The notes beneath the pieces are model-generated. The model was not told where the DNA came from, ran no database searches, and worked only from the letters and a program-made list of their open reading frames with translations. Shown piece by piece: positions 46,469-57,835 of a DNA stretch of 64,000 nt; positions within the stretch are counted from its first letter, which is position 1, and each line of letters starts with the position of its first letter. The DNA is from Takakia lepidozioides (taxonomy: Eukaryota; Streptophyta; Takakiopsida; Takakiales; Takakiaceae), in contig CM060731.1 in NCBI GenBank assembly GCA_030704615.1, positions 43,028,001 to 43,092,000 on the forward strand, in the 5' to 3' direction. The translations under genes were made by a program, and so were the position numbers.

Positions 46469-46857
46469 TGGTATCATAGCAGTGTTAGGGGTAACACCCG
46501 TCGATTCTTGGAGAGAGTGAGCACTGCTCCACTAGGGAGACGGTAGTCGTGAGAGTATTTCCACGAAGATAGATGTGTTGTGTCAGGTCCCGGGAGATTG
46601 TTGTGTTGTGATTAATTACTGGTCGTTCTATTCCTCTACTCTTATGCTATTCTTGTTTTCATGATTGTTCTTACACTATTAGTCAGCTTCTGGATCTAAT
46701 CTATACTAGTGAAATACTTGTGTAGAAATCTTCATATCTATAAACTTGTCTTGTTAAAGTTTTTTTTTATCTAGCATGGATTGATCCTTATCATCTCTAA
46801 ACGAGATTAACAAGCTTGATGGGGCCAACAACTATACTATGTGGAAATTCAAGATAC

Positions 46858-47789
46858 CGTAGTGGGATAGCAGGTTAGGCAGAAATTCGAAACAAAAGTG
46901 CCTAATCAAAAATAAATTATTTTTTACTCATTTTTAAAAATTATTTTTAAAGAATGCCAAATTTTCCAGAATTTCACTAAAAGTGCCTAGGTATAAAAAC
47001 CTGAATTTGAATTTAAAAACAAATAGAAAATAGAAAAACAATGATTTCATAAAAATAATATTCATTTAAAACGTCATCCGGACTCAGTTTTCAATTTTCA
47101 TCCATGACAGCGGCTGAGTTTTCATTTAAAACGTCATCCATGGACTCAGTTTTCCATTTTCATCCATGGCAGCGGTTGTATATTTTTATTTTATATTTTT
47201 TTGTTTTTAAAAGAACTGGGGGATTGTAGCCCTGGAAATTTTATTTAAATACTAAGGAAAAAATAACCTTACAAAGCCTGAAGGCTGAGGATGTGTTCTC
47301 ATTTATTTTCAGTTGTCTCATTTGAAAAAACTTCACATCCAAGATGCCTAAATTTATTAAAATAAATAATTTAAAATTTAAAATTATTATATTAAAGTTG
47401 TATTTTATTTTTTTATTTTTATTTATTTGTTTTAAAAAAAAACCTTACTGCCAAATGGCCCAAAAATTAATTATTAGGCAGGCAAGTGCCTAACCGGCAG
47501 TGTTTTTTTTTTCACTTTTCCAAAATCGCAGGCAGGGCGACATGTACGCAGTGCCCATATGGCGAGACTAACGTGGTGACCTAGTTAGAAAAGTGGCTAT
47601 ATTACAGGTTTCATATTTTAACAGGTCCACGCAAGACAAATCTGGCTCCTGATATTTGACCATTGGGCGATTTTTTTAATTTTTACTCCCGTAAGTCCTT
47701 AGTAAAAGTAGCTGACCCATTTTCCAGGTCGAAATCTGGCGATTTTTCGCCAGATTAGAAAACACTGCTAACAGGCTATCCCACTACAG
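46858..47789. mobile_element. 932-bp AT-rich TIR element inside Copia gag
   Basis: The ends are inverted: GTAGTGGGATAGC at the left and GCTATCCCACTAC at the right, with imperfect extension (GGTTAGGCAG against TGTTAGCAG). The 3-bp TAC flanks both sides (46855-46857, 47790-47792). Removing the element rejoins gag at WKFKI to QTILERE. No coding sequence is visible; the interior is very AT-rich. A 3-bp duplication would fit CACTA or PIF-like families, but the termini are not diagnostic. Confidence 0.8.
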
Positions 47790-49236
47790 TACAAACAATC
47801 TTGGAAAGAGAGGAGTTCTGAGAAGGGGAAGCAGAAAGTCGATGAAGCTATTTTTGGAAAGATGAACTCTTTGTCAAGGATCATGTGATTCCTTTCATTG
47901 TAGGTGTTACTAATCCCCGCGAGTGTTGGGACATTTGGAAGAGACTTTATGGCTGCTTTATGGCACAAAGAACAATGCTAAGAGGCTGTACGTCAGGCAT
48001 AAGTTCTCACAGTTGAAAATGGAAGAAAAAACCCATGTGGAGAAGTTTTTGCAGGAATTCAAGATACTTCTAAATGAGATGGCAGAGTATAACGATGTTC
48101 CATAGGAAAGCATGATCGTGGAGCAGATCATCAATGCTCTTCCTAAGAGCTGAGTCACATCCAGTGAGACAAGCCTTCCATCGTTCGAAGAACTTACGGG
48201 GCGTTTGCAGCTAGAAGAAACGCGATTCCTGAACCAACCCAAAGCACTGCGTGAAGAAGAAGTTTTCACTAGTACAAAAACCAGGTTTCATGACACTTTT
48301 TTTTTCTGTTTTCCTGACTCTTTTGATCATTTTGACTCATTTTTTATTCTTTTCCAAAGAGTCATGCAGATCGTGTCGTTACGATGACTCTAATATCCGC
48401 GTCGTGAATACGACTCTGGGTGACATCCCCTAGTGAACAAGATACGTGACCGTGTCACATCCGTGACTGATTTCTAGCAACACATAACTCTCCCCGGACT
48501 GCTACTAGTCAATTTCAGATGTGTCAATTTCAGATGATGACAGGTGTAGGGACGACGCTATCTCGCACGCATGCCACAACGAGCCACGTGTCACGTGGAT
48601 ATGCATTTGTTTTCTTTTCATTTTTTTCGATTTATGTTTTTATTTGTTTTTTATTTTATTTTTCATAGAACAGGGACAGTGGTTTAATTTGTATTGTAGG
48701 TTTACTGAAATTATTATGTTTATATGTATTCAAATATAATACTATTTATATGTAATTTATAATATCGAGATTATATTATTTTGTACAAATACATGGTGTC
48801 ACGAGCCAATTGGGTAAAAACAAATTCGACAATTGATGGAAATATGAAAAGAAGACAATGGTCCCTGTTTCAAATCTGTGCAGTGCCTCCGGATCAACAA
48901 AAAAATGGAGTGTTTTCAAGAATATAATCACTCAATAGTAGCCCAACTACCCAACTACCCACTGCATCCAAAAATGTGACAGACCGAGCACCTTCCTCCT
49001 CCCTGGTTGTCCATAGCATGCCTCCTTCTGCCCCAAGACCTTCACGTCCTTCCTTACAAGAGATCAAGATCACATGTCCTGCACATGAATGCACATATGT
49101 ATAAGCAACTCAACAACAAGTGCAGATTCCAATAGGAGTGCGCAACTGTAAATACTACATGAGATCTATTTAGCTAACCACTCAAATGTAACACCTATTT
49201 GTACTGGACCCACACTCTATCCCTGCTCCTTCACCT

Positions 49237-49365
49237 AATGTCAAAATCACTCCAAAACCATCATAGATCCACCAACGAGCTAACTTGCAGAATTCAACAT
49301 GAAAATTTAGGGACGACTTTGATAACAGGAGAAAAACAGGCTGAAATGTGTTGAAGAATGCACCT
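49237..49365. repeat. About 128-bp segment duplicated at 52285-52405
   Basis: Both copies contain the words TGTCAAAAT, CCAACGAGCT, GGGCGACT or GGGACGACT and GGCTGAAATGTGTTGAAGAA in the same order. They flank the PPR-derived block on both sides, so the block grew by duplication. Confidence 0.75.
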
Positions 49366-49429
49366 TCATTAGCAGTGCCTTCTGCCGCTACTAGAAGAGG
49401 CATTATGGACTCCCTCCCTTTTAGAAGAT

Positions 49430-50380
49430 GTGGTCATGGTTGAGGTGCCTGATTTTATCAACTGTGCCACTGCAACAGCTGCCTTTAGTTGACCATCTAC
49501 CCATGTTTCTTGTAGCTATTGATCCACAGGGAATCATAGGTAATCTTGTGCTTGAAATCTGGACCTCTTGGATGAATCTGGACCCACACTCTATCCCTGC
49601 TCCTTCAGCTATCACTGCCTCTGCACAAATCATACATACATCCTTGCCTTGCAGCTGATGATGACAACCTAGATTTGTTCTAGGAAACATCCAACTCAGC
49701 TTATCCATAGTTCCTATGCTGAATTGTGTCTGCTACTCTCTGTAATCTAACAGGCATTCACCTTCCAGTGTTGACCTACATGTCATATACCAATTATCAG
49801 CCTTGTCAAGAAGGGAAACCACAAAGTGTTTCATGTTATTGCCATGCCCCCCTAACTCAGCTGCATGGAGCGAGGCCTCCCATTCACCTAGTTGAGTGTA
49901 TGACAGAAGAGAAATCATACCTTGTAAAGCTTCATATGGTGGTCACATCACAGCACATCATCTACTGCTATGAAGGATTCAGACGTAGATACCAGGACCT
50001 GATGCACACTTATGCAAGAAACAGACATAAGTATTTGAATTTACGGTCATGAAACGCTCCCTTGGTGTAAAGTCTGTAGAGCCTCTTTCAGTTGTCCTTC
50101 CTCACATGATCAAGCATCCTCACATTCCCGCCAATCGTTATAAAGAACATTTTGTGGATCCATCTCTTGGTCCTCTTTTGGAAGCTGTGGTCATCTTGTG
50201 CATTGTGCCGCTGCTGCTGTTTCCAGATGACCATCTACCTATGCAGGTTTCTTGTAGCTATTGATCCACAGTGAATCATAGCTAATATTGTGCTTGAAAC
50301 CCAGCCCTCTTGCATGAATTTCTACCCACCCTCATTCCTGCTCCTTCAACTACCCCTGCCTCCGCAACAATCATGTATGG
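49430..50380. repeat. Two copies of the PPR-associated 5' segment
   Basis: 49430-49640 and 50130-50380 resemble each other and 5641-5880. Between them lies unrelated sequence including a minus-strand open frame at 49733-49918. Position relative to the PPR repeats suggests rearrangement rather than a normal gene order. Confidence 0.6.
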
Positions 50381-50396
50381 ATCTGAATCTTGCTCA

Positions 50397-51615
50397 CATT
50401 TGACATAAGTGGCCATGAGGGTATTGTTCAAAATGACATCTGGAAATGTTCCAGCTTTGATGATGTCACCATGGACCTCTTTGCCCTTTTCCAGAGCTGC
50501 ATGCAGCCTCCCACACGCATAATAAACACAAAGAAATATGATGTGGTTGGGCTTCAGCCCTCTCTCACATTATTTGCTCATACGTCTCCAAAGCATCAAT
50601 CCCACACCCATATTGTTGCGCTTACCCTGCAATCATGGTACTCCAAAGACACCACATCTTGTTCAGCTAGCCATGTTGTCGAACACTCCCTTTGCATCCT
50701 TGCTGCACCTACATTTGGCATAAATGTCCACCAGGAGAGTGTTCAGAACGACATCTGGTACAATTGCAGCTTTGACGATGTCACCATGATGGACCTCTGT
50801 GCCCTTCCCCAGAGCTGCCAGGCTCGAATTGGGCATACATGTCCACCAAGGCATAGTTCAAATGACATCTGGTACAATTCCAGCTTTGTCATTGACACTA
50901 TGGACCTCTGCTCCATTTTCCAGGGCTGCCAGGCTCACATTTGGCATAGATGTCCACCAAAGCAAAGTTCAAAATGACAACTGGTACATTTCAGCTTTGA
51001 CAATATCACCGTGGACCTGTGCGTCCATTCCACAGCTGTCAGAATCACATTTGGCATACATGTCACCAAGGCAGTGTTCAAAATCAGATTTGGTGTACAG
51101 TTGCAGCTTTGACAATGTCACCATGGACCTCTACGCCCTTTTCCAGGGCTGCCACCTGCTCGCGTTTGGCATACATTACACCAGGGTTGTGTTCTGAATC
51201 ACATATGGTACGTTCCAGCTAATTTGACGATGTCACCATGGCCTCTGCTCTCTTTTCCAGGGCTGTTAGGCTCACATTTGGCATACATGTCCACGAGGGC
51301 AGTGCTCAGAATCACATCTGGTACAATTCCAGCTTTGACGATGTCACCATGGACCTCTCTGCCCAGTTCTAGGGCTGCCAGGCTCGCATTTGGCATACAT
51401 GTGCTGCATGGCAGTGCTCAGAATGACATCTAGTACAATTTCAGCTTTGACGATGTCGTGCCATGGAACTTTGCACCCTTTTTCAGAGCTAGCATGCTCG
51501 CATTTGGCATACATGTCCACCAGGGCAGTGCTCAGAATGATACCTGGTACAATTCCAGCTTTGAAGATGTCACCATGGAAGTCTTTGCCCTTTTCCAGCC
51601 CGCTGCCATGCTCGC
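50397..51615 (-). repeat. PPR-derived tandem array, about 111-bp unit, eight contiguous copies plus one
   Basis: Units start near 50397, 50710, 50830, 50938, 51048, 51163, 51275, 51387 and 51500. On the minus strand each encodes a version of SLAALEKGREVHGDIVKAG followed by IVPDVILSTALVDMYAKC, after which the next unit begins. A normal PLS block has about 100 residues between such segments, so two-thirds is missing from every unit. Unit lengths of 108-116 bp shift frame between copies, so no continuous protein exists. Confidence 0.88.
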
Positions 51616-52679
51616 ACATGCTTTGCCCCCACAAACCAACGTGATGTGGTCAGGTTGAAGTACACCTCTCCCCGTACCTGATAATCAGCTGGATCAGGCC
51701 CTTCAGATCCCTATAATCAGGCCCTTCAGATCATCCTCGAGGTCCACCTGTACCAGATACCGCACATAGAGGACCTTGAGGATGATCTGAAAGGCCTAAC
51801 TACCCTTGACACCAGACCTGAAATTTAAACTCATGATCAAGTTGGGGAGTCTATCTTTGCACAAAACCAGATGTAGAGAGGTAAAGGAGATAGTAAATGT
51901 CCGACATGCCAACGGCCTGAAGACGATATCCGTTCTCCGATACAATGCCTGGGGTATTCTCATCAGAGAGCCACCCTTGATGTAAGTACTCTGAACACAC
52001 TCTTGTAGAAGAACTGGATGTCGTTATTAGCCAGTTCATGCTTTTCCTTCACTGCTACCTCAAAGAATGCAACCTGCATCAAAAAAGATGGCTTGAGTAA
52101 GCAGACTGGAGAGGGGCTTGGCAGGTACAAGAGAAGGACTGGGTAATAACAATTCAATACCAATATGTGATGGTGATTGATGAATACATGTCCTTGACCC
52201 ATTTGTCAAGGGTAAGATGATACCCTTGAACTTCTCCTCGACTTGTTGGCTATTTCTCTATTGCTACATTGGCAGTAACATGTCAAAATTACTCCACACC
52301 GTCATAGCTCCACCCAACGAGCTTACTTGTCAATATGAAAAATCTAGGGGCGACTGTGATAAGATGGGAAAATCGGCTGAAATGTGTTGAAGAAGAAGGT
52401 GCCCCCACACTGTCCTTGACCTTGTGCCATGAAAGCATACATGTTTTTGCAACAATGGAGGATTCTTGACCAGACCTAAACCCAAAAGGACCTCTTGCAT
52501 GTGCTACTTATGTTTGTAGTCAGGTGATCGCTGTGAGGAGAACCACCATGGTGCAGTTGAGCAACCATAGGTTTGAACTCAGCTTCCTAAGACCAAGCTG
52601 ACCTTCCCAGTACCTTGTAAAGACCAGGAGAAATACCAAATCATGATACTAGCAGGAAGAACGCACATTGACAGACTTC

Positions 52680-53370
52680 TACATTATGAAAGCCACACCT
52701 TGCGACTGCGCATGTCCCACCTTTGAGAAGGATCTTCAGAAAACTCGTGCCAGCTCTGCGTCATGGTCCACGACACCACATTTCGTTAAGCCGCTCCCTT
52801 TGCATGCTCGATGGCTCCACATTTGGCATACATATCCACGAGGGTACTGTTCAGAATTATGACAAACTTCTTCTCAACGTACTTTAAGAAAGCCGCACCT
52901 TGCGACTGCGACTGTCCCACCATCGACAAGGATCTTTACAAGCTCGTGCCAGCTCTGCTTCATGCTCCACGACACCACATTTCGTTAAGCCATATTGTTG
53001 AACGCTCCATTTGCATCCTCGATGGCTCCACATTTGGCATACATATCCACGAGGGTTCTGAACAAACTTCTTCTCAACGTACATTAAGAAAGCCACACCT
53101 TGCAACTGCGACTGTCCACCATCGACAAGGATCTTTGCAAAGCTCGTGCCAGCTCTGCTTCATGCTCCACGACACCACATTTCGTTAAGCCATATTGTTG
53201 AACGCTCCCTTTGCATCCTCGATGGCTCCACATTTGGCGTACAAACTTCTTCTCAACGTAGAAAGCCACACCTTGCGATTGCGACTGTCCACCATCTTCA
53301 TGCTCCACCACACCACACGCCATATTGTTGAACGCTCCCTTTGCTCCACATTTGGCATAACCACGAGGTA
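52680..53370 (-). repeat. Second PPR-derived tandem array, about 200-bp unit, four copies
   Basis: Units start near 52686, 52892, 53093 and 53266, the last two shortened. The minus strand shows MYAKCGAIEDAKGAFNNMA, RNVVSWSMKQSWHEL and a novel tail VDGGTVAVARCGF. Only the first part is PPR-like. Frames are broken between units. Confidence 0.82.
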
Positions 53371-54145
53371 CTATTCAGAATGACACTCCTTCCCGTATCC
53401 TTCCAAAGCCTCTAACCAAAGCCTCCCCTCCCCTCGATCGCCACCCTAATAGGCTCTCGGAGTGGGAAGAAGAGTGATTATGAGGGCGTTCTTGAAAAGT
53501 ATCGAAGTCCCCATGTGAATGAAATAGGTGGATGAAATCATCCAAATCCTTGCATGTAATGAAATCATCCAATTGATGAATGAAAATAATCAAATTTAAT
53601 GAAATCATCCATCAATGGATTTTCATAAAATGACCTTAAAGGGAGTTGACTACACCAATCTAAAAATTTAGAATCATCTGCATTATTTTTAGAGTCATGT
53701 GCCTGACCCATGAGATTCTACTCCAATCAAACGACGTTCACCGGGATAGAGGCATATACACGACCCTTTTTGGTCATTTTTGGTCATACCCATGACATTT
53801 TTGAACGATGACGACATTGAGTCATGGTTTGAGTCATGACAACCATGACTCTCCAAAAACAAAAGTCAGAAAAACCATACAAAGGAACCTCCCTACTCGA
53901 CCTCATCGCCGAGCAAATATTCAGGCCAGCAACTATGGGAGAGGAACATATCATAAGTGTGGCAAGGTGGGTCATTATTGGCATCAATGTCCAGGCATAG
54001 CAACATTCCCGGGCGTGAAGGTCTCACATAAGCACATGCAGCTCAAGTCAAGATTCCCGATAGTGCAGCTGAGTTGTTTGATGAAGCATTCTCCACTTGC
54101 TGAGCCGTGGTTTCTCGACACCGGGCTACAACTCAATTTTAACTA

Positions 54146-54695
54146 ATTCCGGACTTAAGATGAGTCCAGAAATAAAAATAAGTGAATAAATAAATCATAT
54201 ATGAAACCCAAAAAATAATTTTTATTCCACTAACAATACGTTAGTGCCATTGCAAATTAGTCATATATACTTTGATCAACTTTAGAAATGTTCGCGAATG
54301 TTGGACAAATGAAAAAACTTTGACTCTAATGCCGATGTTCACGAAGAGAGATAAAGAAAGAATATATACTTCAGCCACATCATGTAGAGCTTAAAGTCCA
54401 AAACTGACAAAAAGTGGAAACAAACATTAAAATCAGGAGAGCTTCATTCATAGTTCAGATCATCCAATAGAAATAACAAATCAAACTTGGATACGGATGA
54501 GAATAGATCATTTTTATTTTCGAATGTCATTGAATGCACAATGACATTCACTACATGTGACCTTGACATGTAAGTCGAACTGTGCAGATACACATTAAAG
54601 AACTTGCGATTTTTACAGCAAATTGTCCATATGCCCTGCCACAGCCGTAAATAATACTAGAATTGTTAAGAACTAACATCATGGGATGACATAAT
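54146..54695. other. No recognisable gene
   Basis: AT-rich stretch between the Copia remnant and the FCP1/NIF-like pseudogene. No repeat or coding signal stands out. Confidence 0.4.
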
Positions 54696-56395
54696 CTAGA
54701 CTTGAGAAGCCGTCACGAATGATGATTCCCTTCCCAAACAACTTGTATTCAGGGGCTGAGTTCGAAGATGCCTCCCCATGCCCCATCCGATTCCAGCTTG
54801 ACTTTCTGCACCAGAAGAGAATGATCTATTCTCGGAATGGTCAAATAGATCATCAGAATTGATACTGGAACGTGTGGTTGACGAAGTTGAAGATCTTGAA
54901 CCATTTCGATTTTGAACCATTCTGACGAATATTTGCTCTCTCTTTGAGAACCAGAGTCCTCAACTCATACTCGTAAGTCACTGAAAAATATCGAAGCCCA
55001 CAAACCCAATAAAAGATGACCAGCTAATTGCAACTAAAATAAAGAACAGTACATACCTAAAAAAAATGCATGTTACCATTCAATATTTATTTAACTTTGA
55101 CATGAACGGCGAAGTACATACCAAGATAATCAGGCTGACTTGTCCACAGATGGAAAACAGAAGTATCCAAATATCGCCCATACCAAGACCATAGTAGGTG
55201 ATTCCGATCTATTGCTGCACGAGATGCTTTTGCAAAGCTCTCACTCACATATTCAACAATACTGGATACTCCTATCATGTTTGAGATGAATGGCCACACT
55301 GCATCATTTATATTAGACAGCTTATTTTTTTACCCATTAAAAGTAAGAGGAAAATATCCAGTATTTGCAGGATTTTTGAGTGATTTTGTTGGTTCATCAT
55401 CCACAAGAAGGATTTGCCCTTCCCTCGTAAACGTTTTTCCAGGAAAACTAGCAAGAACGGTTTGAATATCCTTAATGAGATATCTCAGCTCATGCTTAAT
55501 ATAGCCGGCTGTCGCATTGCAATACTCATTGGAAGAGCTTCATCATATCAATGGGCACAAAATATTGTAGCATCTTAAGAACAATGTCTCTTTCAAAGCA
55601 AGAGCAAATGTCAAAAAGACGCTTCAGGAACTGCACCACTCCAGGCCGAGGAATGACAAAAGGAGTATCTGGGACCTTAATGGTCACATTTCTCCCTGAA
55701 AATCTGTTTTTGAACATCTCTCTTCCGGTCGGAGGTGGTCGATAACAAAGGAGACCATTAACACTCAATATTATGAGCTTCATCCGCCTTTTCGGAGTAG
55801 AGGCATCCCTGTCCGAAGAAGCATAATTCTCCTGAAACCAATGTAATTGAGATTAGTGCAGATATAACACATATGCAATCTCGACATTTATGTCGAGGTA
55901 AATGCATCCTTGAGATTCACCGAAGACAATTTGAATATCTCCACAACACTACAGAGTCTTTATGAGGATATACCAAATGGATAAATGAATCACAATGCTT
56001 CAAACAAACATTAAAAAAAGATATGCAGCTACTACACCTTCTGAATCCTTCTTGATTGAGATTCTGCAGAACAAATTCTATACACTTTCACAACGTGAAG
56101 GTTGACTTTAGGAAGCTTTGACTTGAGGCTCTCAAGTCAAACCTTTAAAATAAACATATTGTGAAGGGTTTCTGAAGGGACAGTAAAACATCTGACGCAA
56201 TCTTCATGTCTGATCAAACCATAAGCCTCTTACGAGTGGATCGAGATTTCTTCGAACACTCTGAAGTTTTCGGGCCAGACGCGCGACATAAATCATCCAC
56301 TTGTTTTTTCCCTTCAAAGATTTGGACGTTGAGTGCACAAGGGGATGACATGAGGCCATTTGGAGATACATCTGGACTTGAGATCTTCATATCCT
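54696..56395 (-). pseudogene. FCP1/NIF-like HAD phosphatase homologue, degenerate
   Basis: The main exon (from 55831, after a TTTCAG acceptor) encodes KLIILSVNGLLC, FVIPRPGVVQFLKRLF, then after a frameshift near 55530 LRYLIKDIQTVLASF and ILLVDDEPTKSLKNPANTGYFP, matching the NLI-interacting-factor (FCP1-like) fold. The catalytic DxDG/N motif is replaced by SVNG, so the nucleophilic aspartate is missing. An in-frame TAA at 55330-55332 precedes AVWPFISNMIGVSSIVEYV. Likely further exons: a serine-rich 3' exon at 54696-54920, and 56395-56206 at the 5' side, containing SPNGLMSSPCALNVQIF. Pseudogene or inactive homologue. Confidence 0.75.
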
Positions 56396-56783
56396 GAATT
56401 GAACGTCAAATACTAAGATTACGTTAGATTATAATGCAGAAGAAGACATCGCTCACTTCACCCAATTTTACCTTGAGTAAACTTAAGATCATCAGAAAAA
56501 AGAAAAAACTGAATGAGGAAGACAAACCAAGAAAAGTATAGGCAATAATTCACCTTGTTCCTCCTCAAGTGTCCATGTCAAAGTTATCATTTCTGACGTG
56601 ACATGGCGCTGACACGTCGGCCGTCACATCCGACGTGCGTCACGTCACGTCGAATCCGGACGTTTACCCATGTAATTTTTTTTTACATTTGACTTTTATG
56701 ATTTACTTCTACCCTTTGTAATGACATGGCAGCCACGGTGTAAAACAGACGTGGCCAATTATTAATATTTATTAAAAAAAATA
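56396..56783. other. Region with dyad CGTCACGT words
   Basis: No gene is visible. Around 56600-56665 there are several overlapping TGACGTGAC/GTCACGTC inverted words. They precede the hairpin array and may belong to the same repeat. Confidence 0.4.
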
Positions 56784-57056
56784 TGTCCGCCTATATTGGC
56801 AGTCGCATATAATTTATTATTTTTAATAAAAGCGACCGCCCATATTGGCGGTCGCTTGTAAAATATTTTGTTAAATTAAGCGACCGCCAGTATTGGCAGC
56901 CGCCCGTAATTTATTTATTTTTAAATGAAGCGACCGCCCATATTGGCGGTCACTTGTATTTTATTACATTTTAAAATAAGCGACCGCCTACATTGGCCAT
57001 GTGGCAGTCGCTTTTCTTGTTTTTATAAATATAGCGACCGCCATGCGGCGGTCGCG
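56784..57056. repeat. Array of six GCGACCGCC..GGCGGTCGC hairpins
   Basis: Perfect or near-perfect palindromes lie at about 56784-56806, 56831-56855, 56880-56904, 56929-56953, 56979-57013 and 57033-57056. The stem is GCGACCGCC paired with GGCGGTCGC around a short loop (often CATATT), with AT-rich spacers and a period of about 49 bp. Such repeated palindromes resemble subterminal binding sites of DNA transposons, but no terminus or transposase is seen. Confidence 0.9.
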
Positions 57057-57835
57057 TGTTTTTTTTTTCCTTAGAAATCCAGGGACCCGCCGTGTGGCGT
57101 TTTGTTTTTAATTCTAATCATGAAGCGGCGCCTCGACCAGCCACGTGGCGAGGTGCCACGGATCAGGAAAAACGAAACAAATGGGATGGGGGGAGGTGGT
57201 TTTGAACCATTGACCTCTCCCATGTGGATGCGCGTGGCGAGGTGCGACTAGCCAGTCGCGCCTTTTCAAGCATAATGCCATTTTGGGGGGGGGGGGGGGC
57301 GCTGGTGGGCGCCTATATAAACCATTCCCCCCTCCTTTTCTGATCACTTTTGCCCCTCTTGTCGTGCGGTTCCTTGGCATCATGTAGTTCTTTCGGACTT
57401 CTTTGCTTGGCACTGCCAACAGGAGGTACAAAGGTGATCATTTGGGAGGGGAGGTTTTGTCGGTTTTCTATAGGTCAGTCTCACACACTTGTTCATGGTA
57501 CAATCATTGTATCACCATTTTGCCGTTTCCGGATCTCCGGCGGCCTGTTTTTTTGCAGAAAACTACGAAGACACCATCCACACGCGTTCATTGCCATTTT
57601 ATGAGATTTTGGACCCTGTAGTGGGCAAAGGTTTATACAATGTCGGGGGTTGTCTCTTGGAAGGCGGGGTCATCGGGCGAGGGAGGCATAACTGGTATTT
57701 ATTACCTGAACTCTAGTGCGAAGGTGGCAATGTGCCAGTAGCAGGGCGACCCATTAAGTGGACTGAAGCGAAGATGTGGAGAGTAAGAAAGAAGAACAAA
57801 GGGGAACGGAAGCATAATTCCAGGAATGCGATCGC
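57057..57835. other. Upstream region of the kinase-like frame; G-homopolymer at 57286-57299
   Basis: A run of about 14 G lies near 57286-57299, followed by a TATATAAA-like box at 57313. Short plus-strand frames 57489-57716 (LPFYEILDPVVGKGLYNVGG) and 57732-57860 might be a decayed kinase N-lobe, but I cannot show it. Confidence 0.4.

Larger units (their letters stand above)
48283..53861. mobile_element. 5.58-kb insertion in Copia gag carrying PPR-derived repeats
   Basis: The gag frame is interrupted at ACAAAAAC (48274-48281) and resumes at CCAAAAAC (53853-53860). The two sites look like an 8-9 bp duplication with one mismatch, and excising 5,579 bases restores the frame through TSTKTKVRKT. 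The first and last 150-200 bases are rich in CATGAC/GTCATG words, with facing GGTTTCATGAC and GTCATGACAACC ends, but no long TIR. No transposase is seen. An 8-9 bp duplication suggests a hAT- or Mutator-type element. The cargo is PPR-derived DNA. Confidence 0.65.
46469..54145 (+). mobile_element. Old Copia remnant: gag in pieces, with two nested insertions
   Basis: A primer-binding-like TGGTATCATAGC (46469-46480) is followed by gag coding sequence in four pieces: NKLDGANNYTMWKFKI (about 46808-46857), then a block from 47790 to 48281 with LYVRHKFSQLKMEEKTHVEKFLQEF and INALPKS, then 53854-54145 with the zinc knuckle YHKCGKVGHYWHQC and the protease start WFLDTG. The knuckle has Tyr for the first Cys. 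Element DNA cannot be followed beyond about 54145, and stops break the gag frame. The gaps are filled by a 932-bp element and a 5.58-kb insertion. Confidence 0.82.

Noticed and set aside
48268-48434. A CACTA-type mini element, from CACTAGTACAAAAACC to CCCTAGTG
   Set aside because: The termini share only CACTAG, the flanking three bases differ, and the gag frame is restored at the ACAAAAAC/CCAAAAAC sites instead. The CACTAGT here is part of the gag coding sequence.
56784-57056. A CRISPR array
   Set aside because: Units are palindromic with AT-rich, non-unique spacers in a eukaryotic context and there are no cas genes.
57114-57431. Proline-rich minus-strand protein
   Set aside because: Produced by the G-homopolymer and low-complexity sequence near 57290; no homology signal.
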